A program made the position numbers and the translations under genes. A stretch of 64,000 nt of DNA from contig NZ_AP024745.1 in assembly GCF_019704555.1 (NCBI RefSeq), positions 4,720,501-4,784,500 on the forward strand, given 5' to 3'. The stretch is from Actinoplanes sp. L3-i22 (GTDB taxonomy: Bacteria > Actinomycetota > Actinomycetes > Mycobacteriales > Micromonosporaceae). Within the stretch, counting starts at the first letter, position 1. Each line of letters starts with the position of its first letter. Below, in pieces: positions 32,683 through 41,630 of this stretch. Below the pieces are notes generated by a model. The model searched no databases, was not told where the DNA came from, and saw only the letters and a list, made by a program, of their open reading frames with translations.

Positions 32683-34359
32683 TCACGCGGTCCATCGTGG
32701 TAGGTCGATACGGGACAGGCCGTGCGAGATCTCCTGAGTCGCGGGGTGGGTGGTCACCGCCGTGGCGGCCGGCTCGCCCGAACCCGGGTTGCGGGCGTAG
32801 CGCGGGTGGGCGCCCGAGCTGATCTGCAGGCCGATCCGGTGGCCGGGCGCGAACCGGTGGAAGGCCGGCCACAGCCGTACCTCGATCTCGCGGAACCCGT
32901 CGGCGTCCGGCTGGGGATCGGTGCCGGTGGTGGCGATGCCGCCGATGCGGCGGATGCCGTCGCAGACCGTCATCGACCGGCCGTCCGGGTGCACGTCGCA
33001 GATCCGGACGAACAGGTCGGCGCTGGGCTGCGACGACCGGAACCGGATCCGGGCCACCGGCACGCCGGCGATGGTGGTGTCCGCGGCGAGCGGTTCGCTG
33101 CGGAACACGATCACGTCGGCGCGTTTCTCGTGCTCGGCGTTGTCCACCGGGCCGGAGTTCGGCTGCAGGCTCGGGCCGCCGACCGCCGGCGTGGGATCGG
33201 CGGGGTCGTAGACGTAGCTGGTCACCCCGTCGCCGGCGGGCTCCGGTGCCAGCCGGCTCGACGCGTGCACGGACCAGGACTCCACGGTGACCCCGGCCGG
33301 CGGCCAGGACGCCAGGTCCTGCCACCGATCCGCGCCGGTCAGGTAGGCCCGCACGGGCGCGACCCGGTTGCTCGTCTCGCCCAGGAAGTGCTCCTTGAGG
33401 AAGGCGATGCTCTCGCCGACGGCCGGGCCGCCCATGCCCCGCGACGTGTGGCCCCACGGGCCGAGGGTCAGCCGCGGCGGCCGGCCGGCCGCGACGAGCT
33501 GCGCGTAGTTGTCGAGCTGCCAGGGCAGGAAGATGTCGTACCAGCCGGTGACCATGTAGACCGGAGCGGTCACCTCGGGCACCGAGGCGGTGTGCGACTG
33601 CTGGGTCCAGAACTCGTCGGTGAGCCGCTCATGGGCGACCCAGTCCTGATACCAGGGCACCGGGTGGCCGGCCGCGACGGTGTCGCCGCCGCTGAGCGGG
33701 AGCACGTCGAAACCCTTCTTGAGCTTGGGGTCGGGCCGCAGCATGCCGAGCAGCAGCGGGAGCAGGTCGCGCCGGCCCATCCGGTCCATCATCTGTGACC
33801 AGCCCAGCGCGTTGCGCAGCGAGAACGCCGCGTTGTCCCAGGTGATCGCGCCGAAGTCGGGCATCGTGGTGATCAGGCACAGGGCTTGCGGCGCGTTCTG
33901 CGGATCCTCGCGCTGCAGCTTCCCGGCCACCGCCCACTGGGTGTAACCCAGGTAGCTCTGTCCGAAGGTGGCCACGCTGCCGGTGCACCACGGCTGCTTA
34001 CGCACCCAGCGGTGGGTGGCGATGCCGTCGCGCTGATCGTCGAGCTGCGGCCGGAACTCGCCGGGGGAGCCCCAGGTGCCTCGGCAGCTCTGGATCAGGA
34101 CGGTGAATCCTTCGCGGACCAGGGCCTTGGCCTGACCGGTACCCGGACCACGCCGGCCGTAGGGGCTGCGCATCACGATCGTGGGCAGCCGCGGGTCGCT
34201 CCCGCCGATCGGGGTGAGCAGGTCCGCGAGCAGCTCGACACCGTCGTCCATGGGAACCCGCAGGTCCTGCTGGATGGCCACGTCGTACGGGCCGGGCGTG
34301 AGTCCCGCGATGGTCCGCGACTGCAGCCATCGCGAGAAGCGCTGGCGGAGCGTGCTCAT
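32683..34359 (-). CDS. CocE/NonD-family hydrolase (X-Pro dipeptidyl-peptidase like)
   Basis: A 558-residue alpha/beta hydrolase with a C-terminal jelly-roll, complete for the CocE/NonD family. RVPMDDGVELLADLLTP opens it, SPYGRRG is the oxyanion-side motif, and TFGQSYLGYTQW carries the nucleophile S135. The C-terminal half holds RIRFRSSQPSADLFVRICDVHPDG. These enzymes act as acyl esterases or amidases with broad substrates. It is divergent from the rhamnosidase, sharing the promoter with palindromes, so it may help strip acyl groups from the same glycan or glycoside. Confidence 0.92.
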   Translation of the reverse strand: MSTLRQRFSRWLQSRTIAGLTPGPYDVAIQQDLRVPMDDGVELLADLLTPIGGSDPRLPTIVMRSPYGRRGPGTGQAKALVREGFTVLIQSCRGTWGSPGEFRPQLDDQRDGIATHRWVRKQPWCTGSVATFGQSYLGYTQWAVAGKLQREDPQNAPQALCLITTMPDFGAITWDNAAFSLRNALGWSQMMDRMGRRDLLPLLLGMLRPDPKLKKGFDVLPLSGGDTVAAGHPVPWYQDWVAHERLTDEFWTQQSHTASVPEVTAPVYMVTGWYDIFLPWQLDNYAQLVAAGRPPRLTLGPWGHTSRGMGGPAVGESIAFLKEHFLGETSNRVAPVRAYLTGADRWQDLASWPPAGVTVESWSVHASSRLAPEPAGDGVTSYVYDPADPTPAVGGPSLQPNSGPVDNAEHEKRADVIVFRSEPLAADTTIAGVPVARIRFRSSQPSADLFVRICDVHPDGRSMTVCDGIRRIGGIATTGTDPQPDADGFREIEVRLWPAFHRFAPGHRIGLQISSGAHPRYARNPGSGEPAATAVTTHPATQEISHGLSRIDLPRWTA

Positions 34360-34407
34360 GAGACCTCCTGGAGGCTCGGGGTTCGGGTACCGGTCAGGTT
34401 ATCTCCG

Positions 34408-34429
34408 AAAACCTTGAGCGCAAGGTTTT
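34408..34429. promoter_or_regulatory. Operator-like palindrome near the CocE-type start
   Basis: AAAACCTT and AAGGTTTT arms, perfect over 8 bp, separated by GAGCGC. It is centred 59 bp upstream of the CocE-type gene. Confidence 0.75.
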
Positions 34430-34465
34430 GCGGCCGCAGGTGGTCCGGCAAGTAGAAAACCGGCA

Positions 34466-34505
34466 ACACAAGGTTTTCGCGCCAGAAACCTTGTGTCTTA
34501 GGTTT
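34466..34505. promoter_or_regulatory. Second operator cluster near the rhamnosidase start
   Basis: ACACAAGGTTT (34466-34476) and AAACCTTGTGT (34486-34496) are perfect 11-bp arms with a 9-bp spacer. AGGTTT at 34500-34505 adds a further half-site. Same half-site as the 34408 palindrome, so probably one regulator. Confidence 0.75.
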
Positions 34506-34573
34506 TCAGCTCCTACCGTGAGCCGCACCACAGTCCAATCCGCTACTCGCGGTGAGCAAGGCGGGGTGCCGGC

Positions 34574-37279
34574 ATGTCTGAGCAGCGGTGTTACGACCTG
34601 CGGGTGGAGTATCTGGCCCAGCCCATCGGTGTCGGCGAGCATCAGCCACGTTTCAGCTGGATGACCAACGGCGTCATGCATGCCTGCGAGATCAGAGTCG
34701 ATCGAGCCGGCGGCGGCGCCGCGGTCTGGGACAGCGGGCGGGTCACCGATCGCGACCTGCCCGCGATCGAGTACGCCGGGGCGCCCCTGGCATCGAATCA
34801 GGCCTACCACTGGCAGGTCCGGGTCTGGCTCGACGGCGCGACCGAACCCGGCGAGTGGGCCACCTCGACCTTCGAGACCGGACTGCTGAGCCCGGGTGAC
34901 TGGCACGCCGCCTGGATCCGCCCCGAGCAGGAACCCACCACGACCGAGCGGTGGACCCTGCTCGACTGGATCGTCGGCAACCGCCCCGACAGCCCGCCCG
35001 AGCAGCGGCTGCGCCCGGCGCAACTGCTGCGCCAGCGGTTCCACCTGCGCGACCGGGTGAGCCGCGCCCGCCTGTACGCGACCGCGCACGGCGTCTACAC
35101 CGCGCAGCTCAACGGCCACGACGCCGGCGACCAGGTCCTCGCCCCCGGCTTCGACAGCTACCCGCACCGGATCTCGGTGCAGTGCTACGACGTCACCGGC
35201 CTGCTCGCGCCCGGCGAGAACGTGCTCGGCGTCGCGCTCGCCGACGGCTGGTGGGCCGGCCGGATCGGGATCAGCGGCTCCAGCGCCCAGTTCGGCACCG
35301 AGACCGGAGCCACCTGGCAGCTGCACCTCGACTACGCCGACGGCCGCACCGAACTGGTCTGCTCGGGACCGGACGTGTCCAGCTCGCCGGGGCCGTGGGC
35401 GTACGCCGACCTGTTCGTCGGCGAGCGATACGACCGTCGTGCCGAGCCGGCCGGCTGGAATGCGCCCGGCTTCGACGACACCGCCTGGACGCCGGCAACG
35501 CTGACCGGCCGGAGCACGAGCACCCTGCGGCCGTTCACCGGCGAACCGGTGCGACGGGTGCTGGAACTGCCCGCCCGCCACCTCACCGGCGACGCCGAGG
35601 CGGGCTGGATCGTCGACTTCGGGCAGGTGATCGCCGGCCGGGTCCGGCTGACCGTCCGAAACCCGGCCCCCGGCCAGACGGTCACCCTGGAACACACCGA
35701 GACCCTGGGACCCGGCGGTGCCTGGTTCGACAACATCGCCGGGATCAACAAGGAACAGACCGATACGTACGTCGCCGCCGGACTGCCCGGCGCCGAGACC
35801 TACGAGCCGACCTTCACCTTCCACGGCTTCCGCTACACCCGCATCCGTGGCCTGGCCGAGGCGCCCGCGCTGGACGACGTGATCGCCGTCGTGCTCGGCA
35901 GCGACCTCGAATGGACCGGATCGTTCGAGACCTCCGACGCCCGCCTCGACCGGCTGCACCGCAACGTGGTGTGGAGCCAGCGCGCCAACTTCCTGTCCGT
36001 GCCGACCGACTGCCCGCAACGCGAACGGGCCGGCTGGACCGGCGACATCCAGGTCTTCGCCCCGGCCGCGGCGAGCAACGCGCAGGTCGTCCCGTTCCTG
36101 CGTCGCTGGCTGAGCAACCTGCGCGCCGACCAGCTGCCCGACGGCCGGGTGCCGATCATGTCGCCGTACTCGCCCTACGACGCCGAGTCCGCCGCCGCGG
36201 CGACCGGGATCGGCGGACTCGTCGTCGCCGCCGGGTGGAGCGACGCGATCGCCCTGGTCCCGTGGACGCTCTACGAGCGCACCGGCGACCGGCGCGTGCT
36301 CGAGGAGAACCTCGACGCGATGCTCGCCTGGATCGGATACCAGCGGGCGCAAGCGGGGGAGTCGCTGCTCTACCGCCCGGCCGGGCAATTCGGCGACTGG
36401 CTCACCCCGAGCACGATGGAAGGCCGGCCGTTGCACGAGGCGATCGGCATCGCGCCCGCCCTGACCAGCGAGATCGTGGGGCCGATGTGCCAGGCCCGGA
36501 CGCTGAGCGTCACCGCGTCGGCCGCCCGGGTCCTGGGGCGGCACCCCCTCGCCGACGACCTGGAACGCCGGGCCGCCGCGGTGCGTGCCGCCTTCGCCGC
36601 CGAGTACGTCGGCGCCGACGGGCGACTGCCGGTGGATCTGCAGGGCCCGTATGCTCTGGCGCTCGCCTTCGACATGATTCCCGGCCCGCTGCGTCGCGCC
36701 GCCGCGGCCCGCCTGGCCGGGCTGGTCGAGGCCCGCGGCCAACGGCTCGACACGGGGTTCCTCTCGACACCCCACCTGCTCGACGCCCTCTGGGACAACG
36801 GCTACCCCGACCTCGCCCGCCGCGTGCTCCGCCAGTCGGAGATGCCGTCCTGGCTCTACCAGGTGGACCACGGCGCCACCACGATCTGGGAGTCCTGGGA
36901 CGCGATCGCGCCGGACGGCACCGTCCGCGCGGTGTCGCTCAACCACTACGCGTCCGGCTGCGTCGACGACTGGCTCTACCGGCGGGTGGCCGGGATCCGG
37001 CCCACCGCACCCGGATACCGCACCGCCACGTTCGAGCCCGATCTCGCCGCCGGCGTCGACGACGTGCGGGCGCACGTCGGCACCCCGTACGGCCGGCTCG
37101 CCATCGCCTGGCACCGCGCCGGCGACACCGCCGAGATCCAGGTGACCGTGCCCTACGGCGTCACCGCGACGCTGGCCACCACGGCCGGGGAGGTGCCGCT
37201 TGCTCCTGGGCAGAGCTTTCACCGCGTACGCCAAGCCGGTCTTTCTTCTCCGCAAAGCGCAGACAGGAGCTTCTCGTGA
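34574..37279 (+). CDS. Alpha-L-rhamnosidase, GH78
   Basis: A 901-residue cytoplasmic-type GH78 enzyme: no signal peptide. It has the N-terminal beta-sandwich (HQPRFSWMTN, YHWQVRVW), an accessory Bac_rhamnosid_N region (ATAHGVYTAQLNGHDAGDQVLAPGFDSY, spread over about 170-200), and the (alpha/alpha)6 catalytic domain with DCPQRERAGWTGD near residue 478 that carries the general acid. GATTIWESWDA near residue 770 supplies the second acidic residue. It releases L-rhamnose from plant glycosides or polysaccharides after uptake. The downstream MFS gene overlaps its stop, so the two act together. Confidence 0.95.
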   Translation: MSEQRCYDLRVEYLAQPIGVGEHQPRFSWMTNGVMHACEIRVDRAGGGAAVWDSGRVTDRDLPAIEYAGAPLASNQAYHWQVRVWLDGATEPGEWATSTFETGLLSPGDWHAAWIRPEQEPTTTERWTLLDWIVGNRPDSPPEQRLRPAQLLRQRFHLRDRVSRARLYATAHGVYTAQLNGHDAGDQVLAPGFDSYPHRISVQCYDVTGLLAPGENVLGVALADGWWAGRIGISGSSAQFGTETGATWQLHLDYADGRTELVCSGPDVSSSPGPWAYADLFVGERYDRRAEPAGWNAPGFDDTAWTPATLTGRSTSTLRPFTGEPVRRVLELPARHLTGDAEAGWIVDFGQVIAGRVRLTVRNPAPGQTVTLEHTETLGPGGAWFDNIAGINKEQTDTYVAAGLPGAETYEPTFTFHGFRYTRIRGLAEAPALDDVIAVVLGSDLEWTGSFETSDARLDRLHRNVVWSQRANFLSVPTDCPQRERAGWTGDIQVFAPAAASNAQVVPFLRRWLSNLRADQLPDGRVPIMSPYSPYDAESAAAATGIGGLVVAAGWSDAIALVPWTLYERTGDRRVLEENLDAMLAWIGYQRAQAGESLLYRPAGQFGDWLTPSTMEGRPLHEAIGIAPALTSEIVGPMCQARTLSVTASAARVLGRHPLADDLERRAAAVRAAFAAEYVGADGRLPVDLQGPYALALAFDMIPGPLRRAAAARLAGLVEARGQRLDTGFLSTPHLLDALWDNGYPDLARRVLRQSEMPSWLYQVDHGATTIWESWDAIAPDGTVRAVSLNHYASGCVDDWLYRRVAGIRPTAPGYRTATFEPDLAAGVDDVRAHVGTPYGRLAIAWHRAGDTAEIQVTVPYGVTATLATTAGEVPLAPGQSFHRVRQAGLSSPQSADRSFS

Positions 37280-38583
37280 CCGTGTCCCCGCAGGAAAGCC
37301 CCGAACTCGGCTCGCCTACCGGGCCCGGATCGGGCGCACCGCCGGGCGGCTGGCGCAACCCGCGTGGCAGCTTCACCTTCTTCTTCCTCTTCGCGATCGC
37401 GGCCACCGCGGGCGCCCTGCTCTCCGACGCCATCCTCACGCTCGCCCTCAAAGCCGACCGCATCGACGCGCAGCGGGCCACCACCATCCTGTCCATCGTG
37501 GTCGCGGTCGGCGGCCTCTGCTCGCTCGTCGCGTTCCCGCTGATCGGAAGGCTCAGCGACCGCAGCACCTCGCGACTGGGCCGGCGCCGGCCGTTCCTGC
37601 TGGCCGCGGCCGTGCTGATCGCCGCCGGCTCGCTGCTGATCGTCGCCGCCACCGACGTGCTCATGCTGACCGTCGCCTACACCGTCGTGGGCACCGGAGC
37701 CGTCGCGGCCATGGTCGCCACCTCGGCGATCGTGCCGGACCAGTTCGAACCGGACCGCCGGGGAACGCCGTCGAGCATGGTCGGGCTGGGCAGCCCGATC
37801 GGCGCCGTCCTCGGCCTGTTCCTGGCCCAGTTGGTCCAGCCGCACCTGACCGCGATGATCCTGCTGCCGGCCGGGGTCGCCGTGCTCGCCCTGCTGCTGC
37901 TCACCGCCGTACTGAAGGACCGTCCGCAGAGCCCGCAGGAGCGACCCCCGTTCGTACTGCGGGAGTTCCTCGGCACCTTCTGGGTCAGCCCGCGGCGATA
38001 CCCGAGCTTCGCCCTCGCCTGGGCCAGTCGTCTGTTCATCTTCTTCGGCGTCGCCGCGGTGAACGCCTACCAGGCCTTCTACCTGATCGACGTGCAGCAC
38101 GTCGACACCGCGACGGTCGGCACCACGATTTTCCTGGCCACCCTCATCCTCACCGTCGTCTCGCTGATCTTCGCGCCGGTCGCCGGCCAGATCTCCGACC
38201 GGATCGGGCGCCGCAAGCCGTTCGTCGTCGTCGCCGCGCTGATCTTCGCGATCGGGCTCGGCCTGGTCGCCGCGGCCCCCAGCATCCCGGCGTTCTTCCT
38301 GGCCATCGCGGTCATGGGGCTCGGCCAGGGGGTCTACTTCGCCGTCGACTTCGCGCTGATCACCGAGGTGCTGCCGGACCCGGCCAACCCCGGGAAGGAC
38401 ATCGGCATCATGAGCCTGGCCAACAACCTGCCCGTCATGATCGTCCCCGCGGTGGCCCCGGCCCTGCTGGCCATCGGCGCCTCCACCGCGACACCGCAGA
38501 ACTTCGTGGTGCTGTTCGCGGCCGGCGCGATCGCCGCGGTCATCAGCGCGGTGTTCATCCTGCCGATCCGCGGGGTGCGCTGA
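37276..38583 (+). CDS. MFS transporter coupled to rhamnosidase
   Basis: A 435-residue 12-helix MFS protein from the GTG at 37276, which overlaps the rhamnosidase stop by four bases and follows AGGAG. GRLSDRSTSRLGRRRPFLL is a glycoside-pentoside-hexuronide/SLC45-like loop 2-3 motif, and GQISDRIGRRKPFVV its copy after helix 8. It probably imports the rhamnosylated substrate for the cytoplasmic GH78. Annotation as MFS is sure; the substrate is inferred from the coupling. Confidence 0.92.
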   Translation: MTVSPQESPELGSPTGPGSGAPPGGWRNPRGSFTFFFLFAIAATAGALLSDAILTLALKADRIDAQRATTILSIVVAVGGLCSLVAFPLIGRLSDRSTSRLGRRRPFLLAAAVLIAAGSLLIVAATDVLMLTVAYTVVGTGAVAAMVATSAIVPDQFEPDRRGTPSSMVGLGSPIGAVLGLFLAQLVQPHLTAMILLPAGVAVLALLLLTAVLKDRPQSPQERPPFVLREFLGTFWVSPRRYPSFALAWASRLFIFFGVAAVNAYQAFYLIDVQHVDTATVGTTIFLATLILTVVSLIFAPVAGQISDRIGRRKPFVVVAALIFAIGLGLVAAAPSIPAFFLAIAVMGLGQGVYFAVDFALITEVLPDPANPGKDIGIMSLANNLPVMIVPAVAPALLAIGASTATPQNFVVLFAAGAIAAVISAVFILPIRGVR

Positions 38584-38670
38584 CATGATCCGTCGACGGA
38601 CCAGCTCCCTGCCGCGCAGAGCCTTTCCGGACCATCGGTCCCGGGTCGTGCCACCCACCATGCCGGCCAG

Positions 38671-39132
38671 GTGACCGTGCGCCCGGAGCTCGAGTTCCTG
38701 GCCGACGCCGAGATCACCCTCGGCCCGGTCCAGGAACTGGGCCGGACACCGGCGGGCCGACGCCGGATCATCCCGATCACCGGCGGCGTCTTCCGCGGGC
38801 CGGGCCTCGACGGCGAAGTCCTGGCCGGCGGCGCGGACTGGCAAGTGATCCGGCCCGACGGGGTCGCCGTGATCGACACCCGGTACACCCTCGCCGCGAC
38901 CGGCGGCGACCTCATCTACGTCCGCACCCGCGGCTACCGGCACGGACCGGCCGACGTGATCGACCGGCTCGCCGCCGGCCGGCCGGTCGACCCCGCCGAG
39001 TACTACTTCCGCCTGACCGTGTGCCTCGAAGCCCCGGCTGGGCGGCACGAGCACCTCAACCGGTCCGTCATCGTGGCCACCGCGGCCCGCCTGCCGAACG
39101 CGGTGCGCTACGCCGCCTACCTGATCCGATGA
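38671..39132 (+). CDS. DUF3237-family protein
   Basis: A 153-residue protein of the DUF3237 (YwmB/UPF0311) beta-barrel family. GGVFRGPGLDGEVLAGGADWQVIRPDG is spread over about residues 37-66 and VIDTRYTLAATGG follows, both hallmark segments. Start is the GTG at 38671. It follows the MFS gene by 87 bp and may be in the same transcript. The family role is unknown; the barrel may bind a lipid- or aromatic-like ligand. Confidence 0.88.
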   Translation: MTVRPELEFLADAEITLGPVQELGRTPAGRRRIIPITGGVFRGPGLDGEVLAGGADWQVIRPDGVAVIDTRYTLAATGGDLIYVRTRGYRHGPADVIDRLAAGRPVDPAEYYFRLTVCLEAPAGRHEHLNRSVIVATAARLPNAVRYAAYLIR

Positions 39133-39217
39133 GCAACGGAGTGCACGCTGCGAGGGTGGCGATCGCGGCGAGCGGCGTTGTTCGTTCTTGGCGGGGTAGA
39201 GCCTGATCGGCGGTCGG

Positions 39218-39466
39218 TCAGGCCGGCAGGTCGAATTCGCCGTCTTTGACGCCGCCGATGAAGGCCTGCCATTCGGCGAGCGTGTAGACGTGCGGAGCCT
39301 TGGCGCGGTCCTTGGTGTCGCGCACCGCGACACCCTCGTCGGTGATCGCCACCTCGACGCAGTTGCCGTTTGCTCCGCTGCGGGTGCTTTTATGCCAGCG
39401 TGCGTTGGTGAGGTCCACGCCTGGTCCTTCCTCTATCAGCCAGCTGACGCTGCCCGTTCGATCCAT
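39218..39466 (-). CDS. DUF397-domain protein partnered with Scr1-type regulator
   Basis: An 82-residue protein. WHKSTRSGANGNCVEVAI and VAVRDTKDRAKAPHVYTLAEWQAFIGGVKDGEFD are the DUF397 core. DUF397 proteins pair with XRE regulators in actinomycetes and affect sporulation or antibiotic production (BldB/WhiJ-like systems). Its ATG at 39466 lies 31 bases inside the end of the regulator gene, so the pair is coupled. Confidence 0.93.
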   Translation of the reverse strand: MDRTGSVSWLIEEGPGVDLTNARWHKSTRSGANGNCVEVAITDEGVAVRDTKDRAKAPHVYTLAEWQAFIGGVKDGEFDLPA

Positions 39467-40329
39467 GTCGTCGTGTCCTGCGGACTCAGTGCCTCGGCCG
39501 CGAGTCGCAGGAAGCTGTTGCGGTACCAGGCTATTTCACTGTCTGTCTCGACGAAGAGCCCGCCGCCCGCATTCTCCATGTAGACCAGTGGCGGGTCAGG
39601 TTCCGGGAACTCGAGCGTCGCGAACGCGCCGGGCATCCCGAGGTGCGCGCCGGTGCTGAACGGGATGACCTGGATCGTGATGTTGGGACGCTGGCCTGCG
39701 GCCAGCAGATGTTCCAGCTGATCAAGGTAGATCTGGTTGCCGCCGACACGCCGCCTCATCGCGGCCTCGTCAAGGATTGCCCAGAGCGAGGCGGGATGTG
39801 GCTTGGTGAGGGTCTCCTGCCGGCGCATCCGGATGTCGAGCCGCTGTTCGATCTCCTCGTGCGGTGCCTCCGGCAGCAACGTGCGAATAATCGTCTCGGT
39901 GTAGGCGCGGGTCTGCAGAAGCCCGGGGATGAACAGGCTCTCGTAGTCGGAGATCCGGATCGCATCAGCCTCGAACGAGGCCAGTGTTCGGTAGCTGTCC
40001 GGCAGGTCGCCGCCCTCGAACAGTTCCAGCCACTTCAACTGCTTTGAACGCTTGCGCAGCTCTTGCATGGCGGCGCGCTGCTCGGGGTCGGTCACTCCGT
40101 AGTAGTCCATCAGGTGGTTGAGAGTGCCGGCCTGCGGCGTCGTCTTTGCCGTCTCGATCCGATGCAGGGCGCCCTGCGACAAGCCGGTGTCCGAACTGAC
40201 GGCTTCGCGGCTGCGGCCGGAGGTGGTGCGTAGTTCGAGCATCTCCGCGGCGAGGCGTCGGCGGGCGACGGTTGGTGCTTGCCTGCGAACCGGCATGGGC
40301 TGCGACTCCATCCGTAGGACTCCCGTCAT
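39436..40329 (-). CDS. XRE-family regulator with DUF5753 (Scr1/WhiJ type)
   Basis: A 297-residue protein. The N-terminal HTH_XRE reads RLAAEMLELRTTSGRSREAVSSDTGLSQGALHRIETAKTTPQ, spread over about residues 25-67. The C-terminal DUF5753 has YESLFIPGLLQTRAYTETIIR and VIPFSTGAHLGMPGAFATLEF. I chose the ATG at 40329 because GCGGGAG precedes it; ATGs at 40311 and 40296 are alternatives. Such proteins act with a DUF397 partner, here overlapping downstream, as a switch of development or secondary metabolism. Confidence 0.92.
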   Translation of the reverse strand: MTGVLRMESQPMPVRRQAPTVARRRLAAEMLELRTTSGRSREAVSSDTGLSQGALHRIETAKTTPQAGTLNHLMDYYGVTDPEQRAAMQELRKRSKQLKWLELFEGGDLPDSYRTLASFEADAIRISDYESLFIPGLLQTRAYTETIIRTLLPEAPHEEIEQRLDIRMRRQETLTKPHPASLWAILDEAAMRRRVGGNQIYLDQLEHLLAAGQRPNITIQVIPFSTGAHLGMPGAFATLEFPEPDPPLVYMENAGGGLFVETDSEIAWYRNSFLRLAAEALSPQDTTTWIERAASAG

Positions 40330-40387
40330 GAGTCTCCCGCGCTCGCGAGCCGTGACCGAGGGAGGGATCATCTTTTGCCGGTTGCAA

Positions 40388-40404
40388 AAGTACATCATGT
40401 ACTT
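40388..40404. promoter_or_regulatory. Palindrome upstream of the Scr1-type regulator
   Basis: AAGTACATCATGTACTT has perfect 8-bp arms around a single C. It lies 59 bp before the regulator start and is a likely autoregulatory site, as described for WhiJ-like regulators. Confidence 0.6.
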
Positions 40405-40492
40405 GTACCTTCGGTTGAAGTATTCCGGCCGTTACAGAAGGTGATCTTCTCTTCCGGTTGGCCGCCTGGTCCGACTCTCGGAGGCTGCGGTG

Positions 40493-40843
40493 ATGCACAG
40501 CCACATGCAAACTTCTGGGCCCGACGCGATGAGCGGGGGCGTCACGCGCCTGGGCCCGGCCGCCAGTGACGCGGTGCTCGGGGCGTTCGCGAGGCTGAAC
40601 CGGCACGGGCCGAGCGGCCTGCGCCAGGCTCGGCTGCTGCTGGTCGACGTGCTCGGCTGGCCGCCCGGGGCGCTGGAGAAGTGCGTCGCGATCGAGCGTG
40701 ACTTCCCCGGCTGGGTGGCCTGGTATTACCCCGCCGACGACGCCCGCCCGGAGTTTTGGGCGGCAACTCGCGAGGCCGGCGAAACCCGGCTGTTGAGCTG
40801 CGCCGATGCCGACGGTCTGCGGGCCGCGATCGGGTCGGCCTGA
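40493..40843 (+). CDS. Small uncharacterised protein
   Basis: A 116-residue protein from the ATG at 40493 (GTG at 40490 also possible), after GGAGG. The core LNRHGPSGLRQARLLLVDVLGWPPGALEKCVAIERDFPGWVAWYYP is spread over residues 37-80, with several tryptophans. There is no signal peptide or known motif that I recognise. It opens a three-gene plus-strand run (40493-41623) divergent from the Scr1-type regulator. Function unknown. Confidence 0.65.
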   Translation: MHSHMQTSGPDAMSGGVTRLGPAASDAVLGAFARLNRHGPSGLRQARLLLVDVLGWPPGALEKCVAIERDFPGWVAWYYPADDARPEFWAATREAGETRLLSCADADGLRAAIGSA

Positions 40844-40940
40844 TGCGCCGTTCGTGCGGACGTTCAGCCCGCAGGATCCACATTCAAACCCGGATTGCGA
40901 GGTACGGGTCGGCGAGCCCGACCGTCCGTACCGGAAAGGG

Positions 40941-41234
40941 GTGGTGGTGTTTTTGCAGAGTGAGCTGGTCGCGGCATTGGTCGCGCTCGGGGTCGATGCC
41001 GAAGTGCAGATCAGCCTGGACGGCATTCCGTTGGACATCAACGGTTTGAGTCTCGATGAGCGCCGTGGCGTGATCTTTCTGCGGCCGCATCCGGAAAAGG
41101 TCCCTGATGCGCTGCGCCGATTCGTCGCCGCGGTGATTGCTGTGCACGACGCCGGGCGCCAGCAGGCCGCGGTCCGCCACAACGCTCGCGGTCACTACGC
41201 CCGCTGCCGGTCGATCGGCAGGCGGCGCCGATGA
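40941..41234 (+). CDS. Small uncharacterised protein
   Basis: A roughly 97-residue protein whose start is one of three consecutive GTG codons at 40941-40949, preceded by GGAAAGGG; the exact one is uncertain. The sequence VVFLQSELVAALVALGVDAEVQI and LDINGLSLDERRGVIFLRP looks like a compact alpha/beta fold, with a basic tail. Its last codons overlap the ATG of the HTH gene at 41231, so they are coupled. No function can be assigned. Confidence 0.6.
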   Translation: MVVFLQSELVAALVALGVDAEVQISLDGIPLDINGLSLDERRGVIFLRPHPEKVPDALRRFVAAVIAVHDAGRQQAAVRHNARGHYARCRSIGRRRR

Positions 41235-41623
41235 ACAGTCGGCGGCTGAGCGAATTCCTGCCGCTGGTCGGCGCCCGGGAGATCGCGGTCCGGCTCGGCG
41301 TTTCCCGGCAGCGGGTCCAGCAACTGGCCGACCGCGACGATTTTCCCGAGCCGTTTCATGAGCTGAGCATGGGGCGGATCTGGTGGCGGCACGAGGTCGA
41401 GGAATGGATCGTTCGCTGGCATGCCGGCGAACGAAGGTGCGGGGCGCCCGCCGACGATTCCGGCCGCGACGGGTTCCGGCCGGTGGCGGAACGGATCGCC
41501 GACCATCTGGCCGAACGTGGTGACGCTTTCATCGAGGGCGAGGCCATCGACGTACTGGGAGATCTGATCCTGGTTTTTCTGAAGAATGCCGGCGTGACGC
41601 ATCGGCGAAGCCGATCATTCTGA
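41231..41623 (+). CDS. AlpA/excisionase-like helix-turn-helix protein
   Basis: A 130-residue protein. LVGAREIAVRLGVSRQRVQQLADRDDFPEPFHELSMGRIWWRHEVEEWIVRW is spread over residues 12-63 and is a winged HTH of the AlpA/MerR-like HTH_17 type. The C-terminal helix (IADHLAERGDAFIEGEAIDVLGDLILVFLKN) is not typical. AlpA proteins can act on prophage or plasmid functions, but no integrase or phage gene is near. The ATG overlaps the end of the upstream small gene. Confidence 0.75.
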   Translation: MNSRRLSEFLPLVGAREIAVRLGVSRQRVQQLADRDDFPEPFHELSMGRIWWRHEVEEWIVRWHAGERRCGAPADDSGRDGFRPVAERIADHLAERGDAFIEGEAIDVLGDLILVFLKNAGVTHRRSRSF

Positions 41624-41630
41624 GGCCGGT

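Noticed and set aside
34394..37255. A 953-codon open frame on the minus strand opposite the rhamnosidase
   Set aside because: Its translation is low-complexity Gly/Arg/Ala/Val sequence without motifs; it is the GC-driven antisense shadow of the GH78 gene.
37219..39333. A 704-codon minus-strand open frame over the MFS and DUF3237 genes
   Set aside because: Antisense shadow; composition is Asp/Gly/Arg-rich with no domain, and plus-strand genes there are well supported.
41231..41623. The AlpA-like gene as a sign of an integrated phage or plasmid
   Set aside because: No integrase, attachment-site repeat, phage structural gene or tRNA is nearby.
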